From contig NZ_CP061379.1 of assembly GCF_015624505.1 (NCBI RefSeq), forward strand, positions 4,278,001-4,342,000: a DNA stretch of 64,000 nucleotides, given 5' to 3'. This document shows positions 43,256-51,506 of this stretch, in pieces (the first letter of the stretch is position 1; each line of letters starts with the position of its first letter). The DNA is from Bradyrhizobium commune (GTDB lineage Bacteria; Pseudomonadota; Alphaproteobacteria; Rhizobiales; Xanthobacteraceae). A program made the position numbers and the translations under genes. The notes below the pieces were generated by a model. It searched no databases. It saw nothing but the letters and a program-made list of their open reading frames with translations, and was not told where the DNA came from.

Positions 43256-43597
43256 TCATTGCAGCCTCGGCGCAAGTTCGGGCCTTTCCATCACCGCACA
43301 GGCCGTGACCGGCCGCTTGAGATGCCTGACGGTGGTTGCCCCGGTCTTATCGATCCTCAGCGTGATCCCCGCTCCTGAATAGCGTGCGCCCGACAGCGTC
43401 AGCCGCTTGGCGAGCGTGACAGGCTCTCCGTCGATCTGGAGAAAGGCGCGGTTGTCCTCGTCATAAAACCCCACGATGAACTGCGTACCATCGACACAGC
43501 GATAGGTCCGAAACGTCTGCGCCTCGGCCTGCCGCGCGCCAGAAATTCCGCCCGCCAGCATGGCGATAGCCAAAACAATGGCCTTGTGCCGGTTCAT
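43256..43597 (-). CDS. MliC-like C-type lysozyme inhibitor family protein
   Basis: 113 residues with a signal peptide (KAIVLAIAMLAGGISGARQAEA). The mature part has a Cys pair (YRCVDG and TACAVM) and the MliC-like motif LSGARYSGAGITLRID. Members bind the lysozyme active site in the periplasm or outer membrane. No lipobox is seen, so it is likely soluble. ATG 43597 was chosen for the signal peptide. Confidence 0.72.
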   Translation of the reverse strand: MNRHKAIVLAIAMLAGGISGARQAEAQTFRTYRCVDGTQFIVGFYDEDNRAFLQIDGEPVTLAKRLTLSGARYSGAGITLRIDKTGATTVRHLKRPVTACAVMERPELAPRLQ

Positions 43598-43645
43598 GAT
43601 CCCCCCCTGTAATGGCCCGCCGGCAACATAACAAAAGCTGATCAC

Positions 43646-44389
43646 ATGTCAGAGACCCCTGCCCGTCATCTCAGCCTCCAAGGCGCCAGCAATTTTCGCG
43701 ACCTCGGCGGCTATCCGACAGCCGACGGGCGCACCACGCGCTGGCGGCACATCTTCCGCTCCAACCATCTCGGCCAGCTCACCGCTGCCGACGTCGAGAT
43801 CGTCCGCGCGCTCGGCGTCAGGAGCGCATTCGACTTTCGTGGCGTCGAGGAGCGCACGGCCGGGGTCTGCGTCATGAACGAGATCACCGTGCATTCACTA
43901 CCGATCGAGCCGACGGTCGTCGCTTCACTGCGCGCCGAGCTCGCCAGGGGGACGCTGACAGGGACAATTGCGCTGGAGATCATGCGCGAGTCCTATCGCA
44001 ACTACGTCCGCCACAACACGCACAGCTTTCGCGCTCTGTTCGGCCATCTCCTCGATGACCGCGCCCCGCTCGTCATCCACTGCACCGCAGGCAAGGACCG
44101 CACCGGCTTTGCCAGTGCGCTGATTCTCCATGCGCTTGGAGTGACTGATGACGTCATTGCGGAGGACTATCTCCTGACCAATCGTCACTACAAACGCGAC
44201 GTCTCGAGTGCCGCCGATCTGCCCCCGGACGTCCTCGACGCAATCGGCTCTGTCGAGGCCTCTTATCTCGATGCCGCTTTCGATGCCGTCGGCCGCGAAT
44301 ATGGCGACATCGACACCTATCTGCGCGACGGGCTCAAGCTCGGCCCGGCCGAGCGGACGGCGCTGAAGGCGCGCTATCTGCAAGCGTAG
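43646..44389 (+). CDS. Tyrosine phosphatase (DSP-like, PTP-IVa-type) protein
   Basis: A 247-residue protein-tyrosine phosphatase. The catalytic loop is VIHCTAGKDRTGFASALIL (CX5R with C-T-A-G-K-D-R). The N-terminal QGASNFRDLGGYPTADGRTT is the family start. It may dephosphorylate tyrosine or phosphoinositides. It lies 23 bp upstream of the SDR gene on the same strand, so the two are probably co-transcribed. Confidence 0.9.
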   Translation: MSETPARHLSLQGASNFRDLGGYPTADGRTTRWRHIFRSNHLGQLTAADVEIVRALGVRSAFDFRGVEERTAGVCVMNEITVHSLPIEPTVVASLRAELARGTLTGTIALEIMRESYRNYVRHNTHSFRALFGHLLDDRAPLVIHCTAGKDRTGFASALILHALGVTDDVIAEDYLLTNRHYKRDVSSAADLPPDVLDAIGSVEASYLDAAFDAVGREYGDIDTYLRDGLKLGPAERTALKARYLQA

Positions 44390-44412
44390 GCCGCCGCGCC
44401 GGGAGAGCCCTG

Positions 44413-45093
44413 ATGCAAGGCAAAGTTCTGATTGTCACCGGCGCGCTCGGCGCACTTGGTAAGGTGGTGGCGGAGACAGCGCTGGCGCGCGGCGCGCGGG
44501 TCGCGGGCATCGATCACGCCCCCTCGCAGATGCCTGCGACGCTCGAGCGCATCGAGATTGGCAGCGTCGACCTGTCTGACGCGGCGCAGGCGAAGACGGC
44601 GATCGAAACCGTGGCCAGGCACTTCGGCAGGCTCGACGCGCTGGTCAACATCGCCGGCGGCTTTGCCTTCGAGACTGTCGGCGACGGCGACCTCACGACG
44701 TGGCAGCGCATGTATGCACTGAACGTCTTGACCGCGCTCAACACGGCGCGCGCGGCGCTGCCGCATCTCGCCGCCTCAAAGGCCGGCCGCATCGTCAATG
44801 TCGGCGCCATGGGCGCGCTTCAGGCCGGCGGCGGCATGGGTCCTTACGCGGCCTCCAAGGCCGGCGTGCACCGCCTCACCGAGGCGCTGGCCAGCGAATG
44901 GAAGGGCAAGGTCACCGTGAATGCGGTACTGCCGTCGATCATCGACACCAAGGCCAACCGCAACGACATGCCGAACGCGGATGTCTCCAAATGGGTGACG
45001 CCGCAGGAGCTCGCCGAGGTGATCCTGTTCCTCGCAAGCGATGCCGCAAGCGGCGTCACCGGCGCGCTGATCCCGGTCAGCGGGCGGGTGTGA
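44413..45093 (+). CDS. Short-chain dehydrogenase/reductase
   Basis: A 226-residue classical SDR. The nucleotide motif is VTGALGALGKVVAE (TGxxxGxG). NIAGGFAF corresponds to NNAG, and the active-site YAASK motif reads MGPYAASKAGVHRLTEAL. It is slightly shorter than usual (about 250), lacking part of the substrate loop. The substrate is unknown. It is probably an operon with the upstream phosphatase. Its stop abuts the convergent GrlR-like gene. Confidence 0.9.
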   Translation: MQGKVLIVTGALGALGKVVAETALARGARVAGIDHAPSQMPATLERIEIGSVDLSDAAQAKTAIETVARHFGRLDALVNIAGGFAFETVGDGDLTTWQRMYALNVLTALNTARAALPHLAASKAGRIVNVGAMGALQAGGGMGPYAASKAGVHRLTEALASEWKGKVTVNAVLPSIIDTKANRNDMPNADVSKWVTPQELAEVILFLASDAASGVTGALIPVSGRV

Positions 45094-45441
45094 TCAATCC
45101 GGCACCAAGAGCCGCAGATTGCCCTTGAAGCGAATGCTCTGCTTGCCGGCGAGCGCGATGCCTTCGCCATAGGCGGTCTCATCGGTGTAAGTGCCGCTGA
45201 AGCCGATGGTCACGACCTTGCGGCCCCACACCGGGCGCTCGTCGAACGAGGGTGAATGCTCCTCATTGGTCAGCTCGCCCTTCCATTTACCGTCGGCGGA
45301 GGTGTAGGTGCCGTAGGCGAAGAAGAAAGAATCGCCGCCGCGCATGGTGCCGTCGCGCAGCACCATGACGCCCTGATTGCCGCCCTGGACGCCATCCAGC
45401 ATCTGGATCCGGATGTGATAAAGCCCGTTCCTGATCGTCAT
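45094..45441 (-). CDS. One-domain GrlR-like protein
   Basis: 115 residues from ATG 45441. NGLYHIRIQMLDGVQGGNQG, RGGDSFFFAYGTYTSADGKW and GKQSIRFKGNLRLL match the second half of the protein at 40473-41174 at many positions. Both look like GrlR-fold barrels. It is convergent with the SDR gene, stopping 1 bp after it, and divergent from the DUF2161 gene. Its function is unknown. Confidence 0.65.
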   Translation of the reverse strand: MTIRNGLYHIRIQMLDGVQGGNQGVMVLRDGTMRGGDSFFFAYGTYTSADGKWKGELTNEEHSPSFDERPVWGRKVVTIGFSGTYTDETAYGEGIALAGKQSIRFKGNLRLLVPD

Positions 45442-45566
45442 ATCGCGAACCGCCCGCCTGTCACCATCGGCAGGATAATCGCACCATCTGTTCCCGATCA
45501 AATGACGCGGAGCCCAAATCCGATCCGGGCTAAACTGCCACAACTGATTCTCCGACCGGACGTCCT

Positions 45567-46253
45567 GTGGAAACCGCGCTTTATCTTCCCGTCAAACGCT
45601 TTCTCGAACAGCTCGGCTTCACCGTGAAAGGGGAGATCGGGGGCTGCGATCTTGTGGGCTTGAGCGCAGGCGATCCGCCGGTCGTGGTGATCGGCGAGCT
45701 CAAGCTCGCCTTCAATCTCGAGCTGATTTTGCAAGCGGTCGACCGCGCACCGGCAGGTGACGAGATCTGGATCGCGGCGAAAATGTCGGCGCGCGGCAAG
45801 GGACGCGAGAGCGATGCGCGCTATCGCAATCTCTGCCGCCGGCTCGGCTTCGGCATGCTTGGCGTCACCGAGCGCGGCCAGGTCGAGGTGCTGGTGAAGC
45901 CGCCGACGGCCGCTCCCCGCCGCGAGCCGAAGACGCGCTCGCGGCTTGTCGCCGAACATCAGCGCCGTCAGGGCGATCCCGTGCTTGGCGGCAGCACGCG
46001 CGCGCCGATCATGACCGCCTATCGCCAGCAGGCGCTGGCCTGTGCCTCGGCGCTCGCCGCAGGGCCGCGCGCCGTCCGCGAGCTGCGCGAGCGCTGTCCC
46101 GATGCCGGCAAGATTCTGCTGCACAATGTCTATGGCTGGTTCGAACGCGCCGAGCGCGGAATCTATGGCCTCACCGCGGCCGGACACGCCGCGTTGAAAC
46201 GTTGGCCACAGGCGCCGATCGGCGACGCAGCGCACGAGGCGTCCCTGCCCTAG
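45567..46253 (+). CDS. DUF2161 family putative PD-(D/E)XK-type nuclease
   Basis: 228 residues from a GTG start. The N-terminal 110 residues form a PD-(D/E)XK-like core: VKRFLEQLGFTVKGEIGGCD, then VVVIGELKLAF with the E-x-K pair, and a helix. The C-terminal 70 residues look like a winged helix (ALACASALAAGPRAVRELRE and LLHNVYGWFERAERGIYGLT). A DNA or RNA phosphodiesterase role is suggested by the fold, but substrate and biology are unknown. Confidence 0.8.
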   Translation: METALYLPVKRFLEQLGFTVKGEIGGCDLVGLSAGDPPVVVIGELKLAFNLELILQAVDRAPAGDEIWIAAKMSARGKGRESDARYRNLCRRLGFGMLGVTERGQVEVLVKPPTAAPRREPKTRSRLVAEHQRRQGDPVLGGSTRAPIMTAYRQQALACASALAAGPRAVRELRERCPDAGKILLHNVYGWFERAERGIYGLTAAGHAALKRWPQAPIGDAAHEASLP

Positions 46254-46292
46254 CGGCCGTCACATCGGGGGACTCGGATCGGGAGGATTGGC

Positions 46293-46592
46293 ATGATCGT
46301 GGTAACTGGCAGCGTGACGGCCCGACCGGAGACGTTCGAGGAGGTGCGCCGGCTCAGCCTCGAGCACGTCGATCGATCGCGACAGGAGCCCGGGTGCATC
46401 TCGCATGCGGTGCATGTCGACTGCGAGAACCCGCTGAGGCTGGTGTTTGTCGAGCAATGGGCCGACCGCGCCGCGCTCGCGGTGCATTTTGCGGTACCTG
46501 CGTCCGGCGCCTTCGTGCGCGCCTTGCGCTCATTGGCGGAGGGGCCGACGACCCTCGATCTCTATGACGCCAGCAAGATCGAGAAGCTGTGA
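46293..46592 (+). CDS. Antibiotic biosynthesis monooxygenase (ABM) domain protein
   Basis: A 99-residue ferredoxin-like ABM protein: VVTGSVTARPETFEEVRRLS, EPGCISHAVHVDCENPLRLV and FVEQWADRAALAVHF. Members oxidise quinones or haem, or act as small dimeric helpers. It stands alone between DUF2161 and a hypothetical gene. Confidence 0.85.
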   Translation: MIVVTGSVTARPETFEEVRRLSLEHVDRSRQEPGCISHAVHVDCENPLRLVFVEQWADRAALAVHFAVPASGAFVRALRSLAEGPTTLDLYDASKIEKL

Positions 46593-46677
46593 GTGCATAG
46601 CTGAGATGCCACACCAAATTCATATTGCAATGCAACATGGGCGGCACTAGGTATCCCGGCATCGAAACGAGGCCCTT

Positions 46678-46983
46678 ATGAGCGCAGACTGGAATACCAA
46701 GTACGGCACGCGGCGCGTCCGCCACGATCCGCCCACCCTGGACGAGGCGATTTTCGCCGCCGTCGGCATCACCGACGATCAGGAGCAACAGGCCGAGATC
46801 GCCGCGGCTCTGATGGGGATGCCGCTCGATGTCGTTCAGGCCGAGGTCAAGAAGCAGGCCCGCACCAATAGCCGTATCACCGCAACCCGCGTGATCGCCG
46901 GCGAACAGGGCGCACAGCGCTCGGTGGTCGTGGAACGTCGCGTCGTCCGCCGCTTCGGCAACGACAAGCGCACCGGCACCTGA
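46678..46983 (+). CDS. Conserved hypothetical protein
   Basis: A 101-residue soluble protein. PPTLDEAIFAAVGITDDQEQ, QAEIAAALMGMPLDVVQAEV and VVVERRVVRRFGNDKR suggest helices followed by a basic tail. I have seen similar short proteins in bradyrhizobia without a function. It is followed directly by a strong terminator (47006-47036). Confidence 0.72.
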   Translation: MSADWNTKYGTRRVRHDPPTLDEAIFAAVGITDDQEQQAEIAAALMGMPLDVVQAEVKKQARTNSRITATRVIAGEQGAQRSVVVERRVVRRFGNDKRTGT

Positions 46984-47005
46984 GCGCTATTCACGCCCTT
47001 CATAC

Positions 47006-47036
47006 AAAAGCGGACCGGTGTGACCGGTCCGCTTTT
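47006..47036. terminator. Bidirectional intrinsic terminator
   Basis: AAAAGCGGACCGGT-GTG-ACCGGTCCGCTTTT: a 14-bp stem with A and T runs on both sides. It serves the hypothetical gene at 46678 (+) and the convergent GNAT gene whose stop is at 47057 (-). Confidence 0.9.
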
Positions 47037-47056
47037 TGATTCATGCCGCTTTCAGT

Positions 47057-47668
47057 TCAGGCGGCGCGATTGCCGTACATGCTGGAGATCAGCTTCCAGC
47101 ACGTCGAGTTGAACGTCAGCAAGGCGCGGCCGGCCTTGAACGGCGCCGCCGCGAGATCGGCCAATTCGGCCTCGGGCGACTTGGTGAGATCGATCGTGCC
47201 GGTCGACTCGCCATGGCGGAATTGCAGGTTTGCGCCGAACTTTCGCGCGAGCGCGCGCATGGCGTGGTTCTCGGCGCCGGTGGTGATGCGCAGGCGCTTA
47301 AAACCCTTCCAACGCGCCTCCGCGATCAGGCGGCTGAACAGGATGGTGCCGACATTCTGGCGGCGCGCCGATGCTTCGACGCTGAAGGCGACCTCAGGCA
47401 GCGAATCACCCTCCGACGGATGCAGCTCGGCCGCACCGCGGACCACACCGTCGACGATGTAGGCGACGATCACGGTTCCGTCCTCGGCGCAGCGGGCGGC
47501 GTAACGCTCGATAAAGCTGTCGTCGAGAAAACCGTTGAAACGGTCGTGCCGGCTCTCGGCATCGAGTCTGAGCAGGTGATCGCGCAAAAGCGGCAATTCT
47601 TCCTGCTGGCTCAAGGTCCGCACATAGCCCGGAACGGACGTCGGGCGGATGGTGTCTTCAAGTACCAC
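47057..47668 (-). CDS. GNAT family N-acetyltransferase
   Basis: 203 residues. The acetyl-CoA region is EVAFSVEASARRQNVGTILFSRLI, here R/Q-xx-G-x-A replaced by RRQNVGTIL, followed by LRITTGAENHAMRALARKFG. Resembles the stand-alone GNAT proteins related to protein lysine acetyltransferase domains. The upstream 150 bp (47669-47820) is AT-richer and may hold its promoter. Confidence 0.87.
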   Translation of the reverse strand: MVLEDTIRPTSVPGYVRTLSQQEELPLLRDHLLRLDAESRHDRFNGFLDDSFIERYAARCAEDGTVIVAYIVDGVVRGAAELHPSEGDSLPEVAFSVEASARRQNVGTILFSRLIAEARWKGFKRLRITTGAENHAMRALARKFGANLQFRHGESTGTIDLTKSPEAELADLAAAPFKAGRALLTFNSTCWKLISSMYGNRAA

Positions 47669-47820
47669 GTCAAAACTCCTCTTGGTGTCCCTCGAGGAGG
47701 CGTTCGAATCCCTAGGCCTCCAATATTGTGCGTCGCAACAAATTTTTCAAGACGGGAACCTGCTCAAGTTAGAGGCATCGCAAGCGACTAATTCGTTAAC
47801 AAAATCAAAGTCCCGTAGTC

Positions 47821-48219
47821 TTACAGGACCAGCTGCGTCTGGGTCACCACGGCGACCAGCTTGCCGTCCTCGGTTTCGAGCCGGGTGGTCCAGACCTGGG
47901 TCCGGCGGCCGCGGTGGACTGGGGTGGCGGTGGCGATCACCGTGGTTCCCTCCTTCGCGCCGCCGATGAAGTTCGTCTTGCTCTCCAGCGTGGTCGTACC
48001 CTTCGCATCCTCTGGCAGGTTGATCACGGTCGCGGCCGCGCCGACGGAATCGGCGAACGCCATCACCGCGCCGCCGTGAATGGTGTGGTAGAGCGTGCAG
48101 AGGTCGGGCCTGACCGTCATCCGCGCCACCACACGATCCTTCTCGGCCTCGACGAACTCGATGCCCTTGAGCTCGGCAAACGGCATCTTCATCGCTTTAA
48201 CTTTCTCGAGCGGCGTCAT
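47821..48219 (-). CDS. PaaI-type hotdog thioesterase
   Basis: A 132-residue hotdog protein. HTIHGGAVMAFADSVGAAAT carries the HGG motif, and LESKTNFIGGAKEGTTVIAT is the central helix/strand border. It hydrolyses acyl- or aryl-CoA thioesters. The ATG at 48219 follows GGGAGGAGATCCG, so the longer reading from 48234 is not needed. It lies 88 bp downstream of kynU on the same strand and could be co-transcribed with it. Confidence 0.88.
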   Translation of the reverse strand: MTPLEKVKAMKMPFAELKGIEFVEAEKDRVVARMTVRPDLCTLYHTIHGGAVMAFADSVGAAATVINLPEDAKGTTTLESKTNFIGGAKEGTTVIATATPVHRGRRTQVWTTRLETEDGKLVAVVTQTQLVL

Positions 48220-48307
48220 CGGATCTCCTCCCAATTGGTTCTGATCTCAGCGTGAATTGCTTCAGGCCGCAACGCAATGACGTCTGAGATAATGACGCCT
48301 GCGCCGC

Positions 48308-49510
48308 TTACGTCACGGCATTCACGACCTGATACTCCGGCCGTCGCCACACTTCGCCCGTGATCACCTTCCCGATGATCTCGGCAGCCTTCATCACCTC
48401 GCTCTCGCCGATATAGAGCGGCGTGATCCCGAACCTCATGATGTCAGGTGCCCGGAAATCGCCGATGACACCACGGGCGATCAGGGCCTGCATGGCGGCG
48501 TAGCCGCCATCGAAGGCGAAGGAGATTTGCGAGCCGCGGCGCTCATGCGCACGCGGCGTGACCAGCTTCAAGGAAGGGCAACGGCGTTCGACTTCGCTGA
48601 TGAGGAGATCGCCAAGCACCAGCGAACGCGCGCGCACGTCTGCGATATCAACGCGATCCCAGATATCGAGCGAGGCTTCCAGCGCCGCCATCGCCAGCAC
48701 CGGAGGCGTGCCCACGCGCATGCGTTCGACGCCGCCGGCAGCGGCATAGCCAAGCTCGAACGCAAACGGCTTTGCGTGACCCATCCACCCCGACAGCGCG
48801 GCGCGCGCGGTGCCGGCGTGGCGTGGCGCAACGTAGAGGAAGGCCGGCGCGCCGGGGCCGGCGTTGATGTATTTGTAAGTACACCCAGCGGCGAAATCAG
48901 CACCACAACCGGTGAGATCGACCGGCAGCGCGCCAGCGGAATGGGCGAGATCCCAGACCGTGACAATGCCAAGCGCATGCGCCTTTGCCGTGAGCCTTGC
49001 CATGTCGTGACGGCGGCCGGTGCGGTAATCGACCTCGGTGATGTAAAGGACGGCGATATCCTCGGACAGCGCGGCCTCGATCTCCTCCGGCGACACCAGG
49101 CGCAATTGATGGCCGCGCCCGAGCGTCGCGATCAGCCCTTCGGCCATGTAAAGGTCGGTCGGGAAATTACCGGTGTCGGACAGGATCACCTTGCGCGACG
49201 CATTCATGTCGAGCGCGGCGGCGAGCGCCTGATAGACCTTCAGCGACAGCGTGTCCCCGACCATCACCGAGCCGGCTTCCGCGCCGATCAGGCGCGCGAT
49301 GCGATCGCCGACATGGCGCGGCTGGGCATACCAGCCCGCGGTGTTCCAGGCGCGGATCAGCTCGTTGCCCCACTCGGACGTGATGACCCGACCGACGCGC
49401 TCGGCGACGCCGAGCGGCAGCGCGCCGAGCGAGTTGCCGTCGAGATAGATCACGCCGTCGGGCAGATGGAACAGCGCCTTGGTGTCGCCGTAGACGCTCA
49501 GCTTCGTCAT
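48308..49510 (-). CDS. kynU: Kynureninase
   Basis: A 400-residue PLP enzyme that splits kynurenine to anthranilate and alanine. Motifs: VIYLDGNSLGALP near the start, VWDLAHSAGALPVDLTG, and the PLP lysine in GCTYKYINAGPGAPAF. RVGTPPVLAMAAL and DFRAPDIMRFGITPLYIG match the family end. It is third in a minus-strand cluster: formamidase-like, kynA, kynU. The genes are 8 bp (kynA/kynU) and 32 bp (formamidase/kynA) apart. Confidence 0.94.
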   Translation of the reverse strand: MTKLSVYGDTKALFHLPDGVIYLDGNSLGALPLGVAERVGRVITSEWGNELIRAWNTAGWYAQPRHVGDRIARLIGAEAGSVMVGDTLSLKVYQALAAALDMNASRKVILSDTGNFPTDLYMAEGLIATLGRGHQLRLVSPEEIEAALSEDIAVLYITEVDYRTGRRHDMARLTAKAHALGIVTVWDLAHSAGALPVDLTGCGADFAAGCTYKYINAGPGAPAFLYVAPRHAGTARAALSGWMGHAKPFAFELGYAAAGGVERMRVGTPPVLAMAALEASLDIWDRVDIADVRARSLVLGDLLISEVERRCPSLKLVTPRAHERRGSQISFAFDGGYAAMQALIARGVIGDFRAPDIMRFGITPLYIGESEVMKAAEIIGKVITGEVWRRPEYQVVNAVT

Positions 49511-49518
49511 GGTGATCT

Positions 49519-50358
49519 CTAAAGAATGGTACGCACGCGCCAGAGTTCAGGGAACAGCTCGACCTCCAGCATCCGCTTGAGATAGCTGACGCCGCCGGTG
49601 CCACCGGTGCCGCGCTTGAAGCCGATCACGCGCTCGACCGTCGTGACATGGTTGAAACGCCAGCGCCGGAAATAGTCCTCGAAATCGACCAGCTTCTCGG
49701 CGAGCTCGTAGAGCATCCAGTGCGTCTCCGGCGCCTCGTAGACCTGTCGCCAGGCCTGAAGCACGCCCTCGCTGAAGCTGTGGGTCTCGCGGACGTCACG
49801 CGCCAGCACCGCCGCCGGCATCTTGAGCCCGTTGCGGTCGGCGAGCCGCAGCACTTCGTCGTAGAGGCTTGGCGTCGCAAGCTCGGCCTCCAGCAGCTTG
49901 GTCGTCTCGGCATCGTGCGCGTGCGGCTTCAGCATGGCGTGGTTGCGATTGCCGAGCAGATATTCGATCAGCCGGTACTGGCGCGACTGGAAGCCCGAGG
50001 ATTGGCCGAGCTGGGAGCGGAAGCGGGTATATTCGCTCGGCGTCATCGTGCGGAGCACGTCCCAGGCGCCGTTGAGCTGCTCGAAGATGCGCGACATCCG
50101 CGCCAGCATCTTCATGGCGGGCTGCACCTCATCCTTTGCAATCGCGCGGCGCGCGGCAGCAAGCTCGTGGAGCGCAAGCCGCATCCACAGCTCCGTGGTC
50201 TGATGCTGGATGATGAACAGCATCTCGTCATGGGCTTCCGAAAGCGGATGCTGCGCGCCGAGGATCTTGTCCAGCGCCAGATAATCGCCATAGGACATGC
50301 GCCGGGCGAAATCGGTTTCGGCGCCTTCGCTTGCAGGATCGTAATCGCTGGACGTCAT
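49519..50358 (-). CDS. kynA: Tryptophan 2,3-dioxygenase
   Basis: A 279-residue haem enzyme that converts tryptophan to N-formylkynurenine. Signatures are [57 protein letters not shown] and the haem-ligand area [21 protein letters not shown]. Length is normal for bacterial enzymes. It lies between the formamidase-like gene and kynU, and so completes the tryptophan-to-anthranilate route. Confidence 0.95.
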   Translation of the reverse strand: MTSSDYDPASEGAETDFARRMSYGDYLALDKILGAQHPLSEAHDEMLFIIQHQTTELWMRLALHELAAARRAIAKDEVQPAMKMLARMSRIFEQLNGAWDVLRTMTPSEYTRFRSQLGQSSGFQSRQYRLIEYLLGNRNHAMLKPHAHDAETTKLLEAELATPSLYDEVLRLADRNGLKMPAAVLARDVRETHSFSEGVLQAWRQVYEAPETHWMLYELAEKLVDFEDYFRRWRFNHVTTVERVIGFKRGTGGTGGVSYLKRMLEVELFPELWRVRTIL

Positions 50359-50390
50359 GGCAGGCCCTTTCGATCGTCCCTTTCGCGCAT

Positions 50391-51200
50391 TCAGTCGAGA
50401 CCGATCAGTCGCGCGGTGATCTGCGACGACGGATCGTTCAGCGCGTCGATCACGGTGAAATGGTTCAGCCCGGGATCGACGACGAGGCGCGTCGGCACGT
50501 CAAAACCGGTCCAGACATTCGCCATCAGATCGGACTGGCGGATAAACTCGGGCCGCTCGTTGCCGCCGACCCAGGCGGTCACCGGCGCATGCCCGCGCGG
50601 AAGGTGCAGCGCCGCGCTTTCGAGCGTCGCCTCCTCCATGGTCATGCGCAGCGTCTCGTTCATCCTCGTCTTGAGCAGCGGGCGCAGATCGTGCAGGCCG
50701 CTGATCGAGAGCGTGGCGGCGATGCGGTTGAAGACTGAAGGCTCGAGCCGGCCGTCGTCGCACAGCATGCGCGTGACCAGATGGCCGCCGGCCGAATGCC
50801 CGGCGAGCCGGATCGGGCCGGCGACGAGCGCGGCCGCCTTGGCGATGGCGGCGGTGATCTCTGCGGTGATGTCGGAGATGCGCGCGGCCGGCGTCAGCGT
50901 GTAGCTCGGCAAAGCCACCGTCCAGCCGTGATGGCGCGCGCCTTCGGCGAGATCGGTCCAGGTCGATTTGTCGAAGCGCATCCAGTAGCCGCCGTGAACG
51001 AACACGACGAGGCCCTTGCTGTCGCCATCGGGCAGGATCAGGTCGAGGCGCTGGCGCTCGCCCGAGCCATAGGCGATGTCGGCGCGAAAATCCTTCAGTC
51101 CGGCACGGTAAGCCGTCGCCCGCTCCGCCCATAGCGCCGGCAGCTTGTCCGAGCCCGGGATATGGGCCGAGTTGGCATAAGCATCGTCCCAATCGCGCAT
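50391..51200 (-). CDS. Alpha/beta hydrolase, probable N-formylkynurenine formamidase
   Basis: A 269-residue protein with an HSL-like oxyanion site ([17 protein letters not shown]), the nucleophile [10 protein letters not shown] and His in [11 protein letters not shown]. It lacks the metal-binding motifs of KynB proper, so it would be the alternative serine-hydrolase type of formamidase. Position at the head of kynA-kynU gives the functional reading: formylkynurenine to kynurenine. It begins about 300 bp from the M20 gene region. Confidence 0.8.
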   Translation of the reverse strand: MRDWDDAYANSAHIPGSDKLPALWAERATAYRAGLKDFRADIAYGSGERQRLDLILPDGDSKGLVVFVHGGYWMRFDKSTWTDLAEGARHHGWTVALPSYTLTPAARISDITAEITAAIAKAAALVAGPIRLAGHSAGGHLVTRMLCDDGRLEPSVFNRIAATLSISGLHDLRPLLKTRMNETLRMTMEEATLESAALHLPRGHAPVTAWVGGNERPEFIRQSDLMANVWTGFDVPTRLVVDPGLNHFTVIDALNDPSSQITARLIGLD

Positions 51201-51506
51201 CGTTGCTCCCGAGGACTCGGCCGCGAACCGAGCGCCAGTCTGCCACCGGCGGGGCCGGCATCCTAGTCTTTATTTTAAGCTTAAAGTATCTAGCAAAGCT
51301 ATTGTTTCGGGCAGCAGTCGCCGCAATCCCGGCTATCCGTGTCGACGCGAATTGGTGGGCACGGCGCGAGGGCGCCTTTGCCCACCCGACAGACCATCCT
51401 CTCGTCATTGCGAGCGCAGGAAGCAATCCAGTCTACTTCCGCGGCGACGTCTGGATTGCTTCGTCGCAAGAGCTCCTCGCAATGACGGCGGGGAGAGCGA
51501 GAGCGC
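51201..51506. other. Intergenic region with a family B palindrome
   Basis: 306 bp between the formamidase-like gene start and the M20 peptidase stop. It must hold the kyn promoter near 51201-51300. A part near 51270-51310 is AT-rich (TTTATTTTAAGCTTAAAGTA, a partial dyad). The remaining part is occupied by the palindrome at 51403-51487. Confidence 0.5.
51403..51487. repeat. Dispersed palindrome, family B, intact copy
   Basis: CGTCATTGCGAGCGCAGGAAGCAATCCAG is mirrored by CTGGATTGCTTCGTCGCAAG and CTCGCAATGACG. The copy at 12519/13804-13867 is interrupted by the IS481-type element. Confidence 0.8.
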
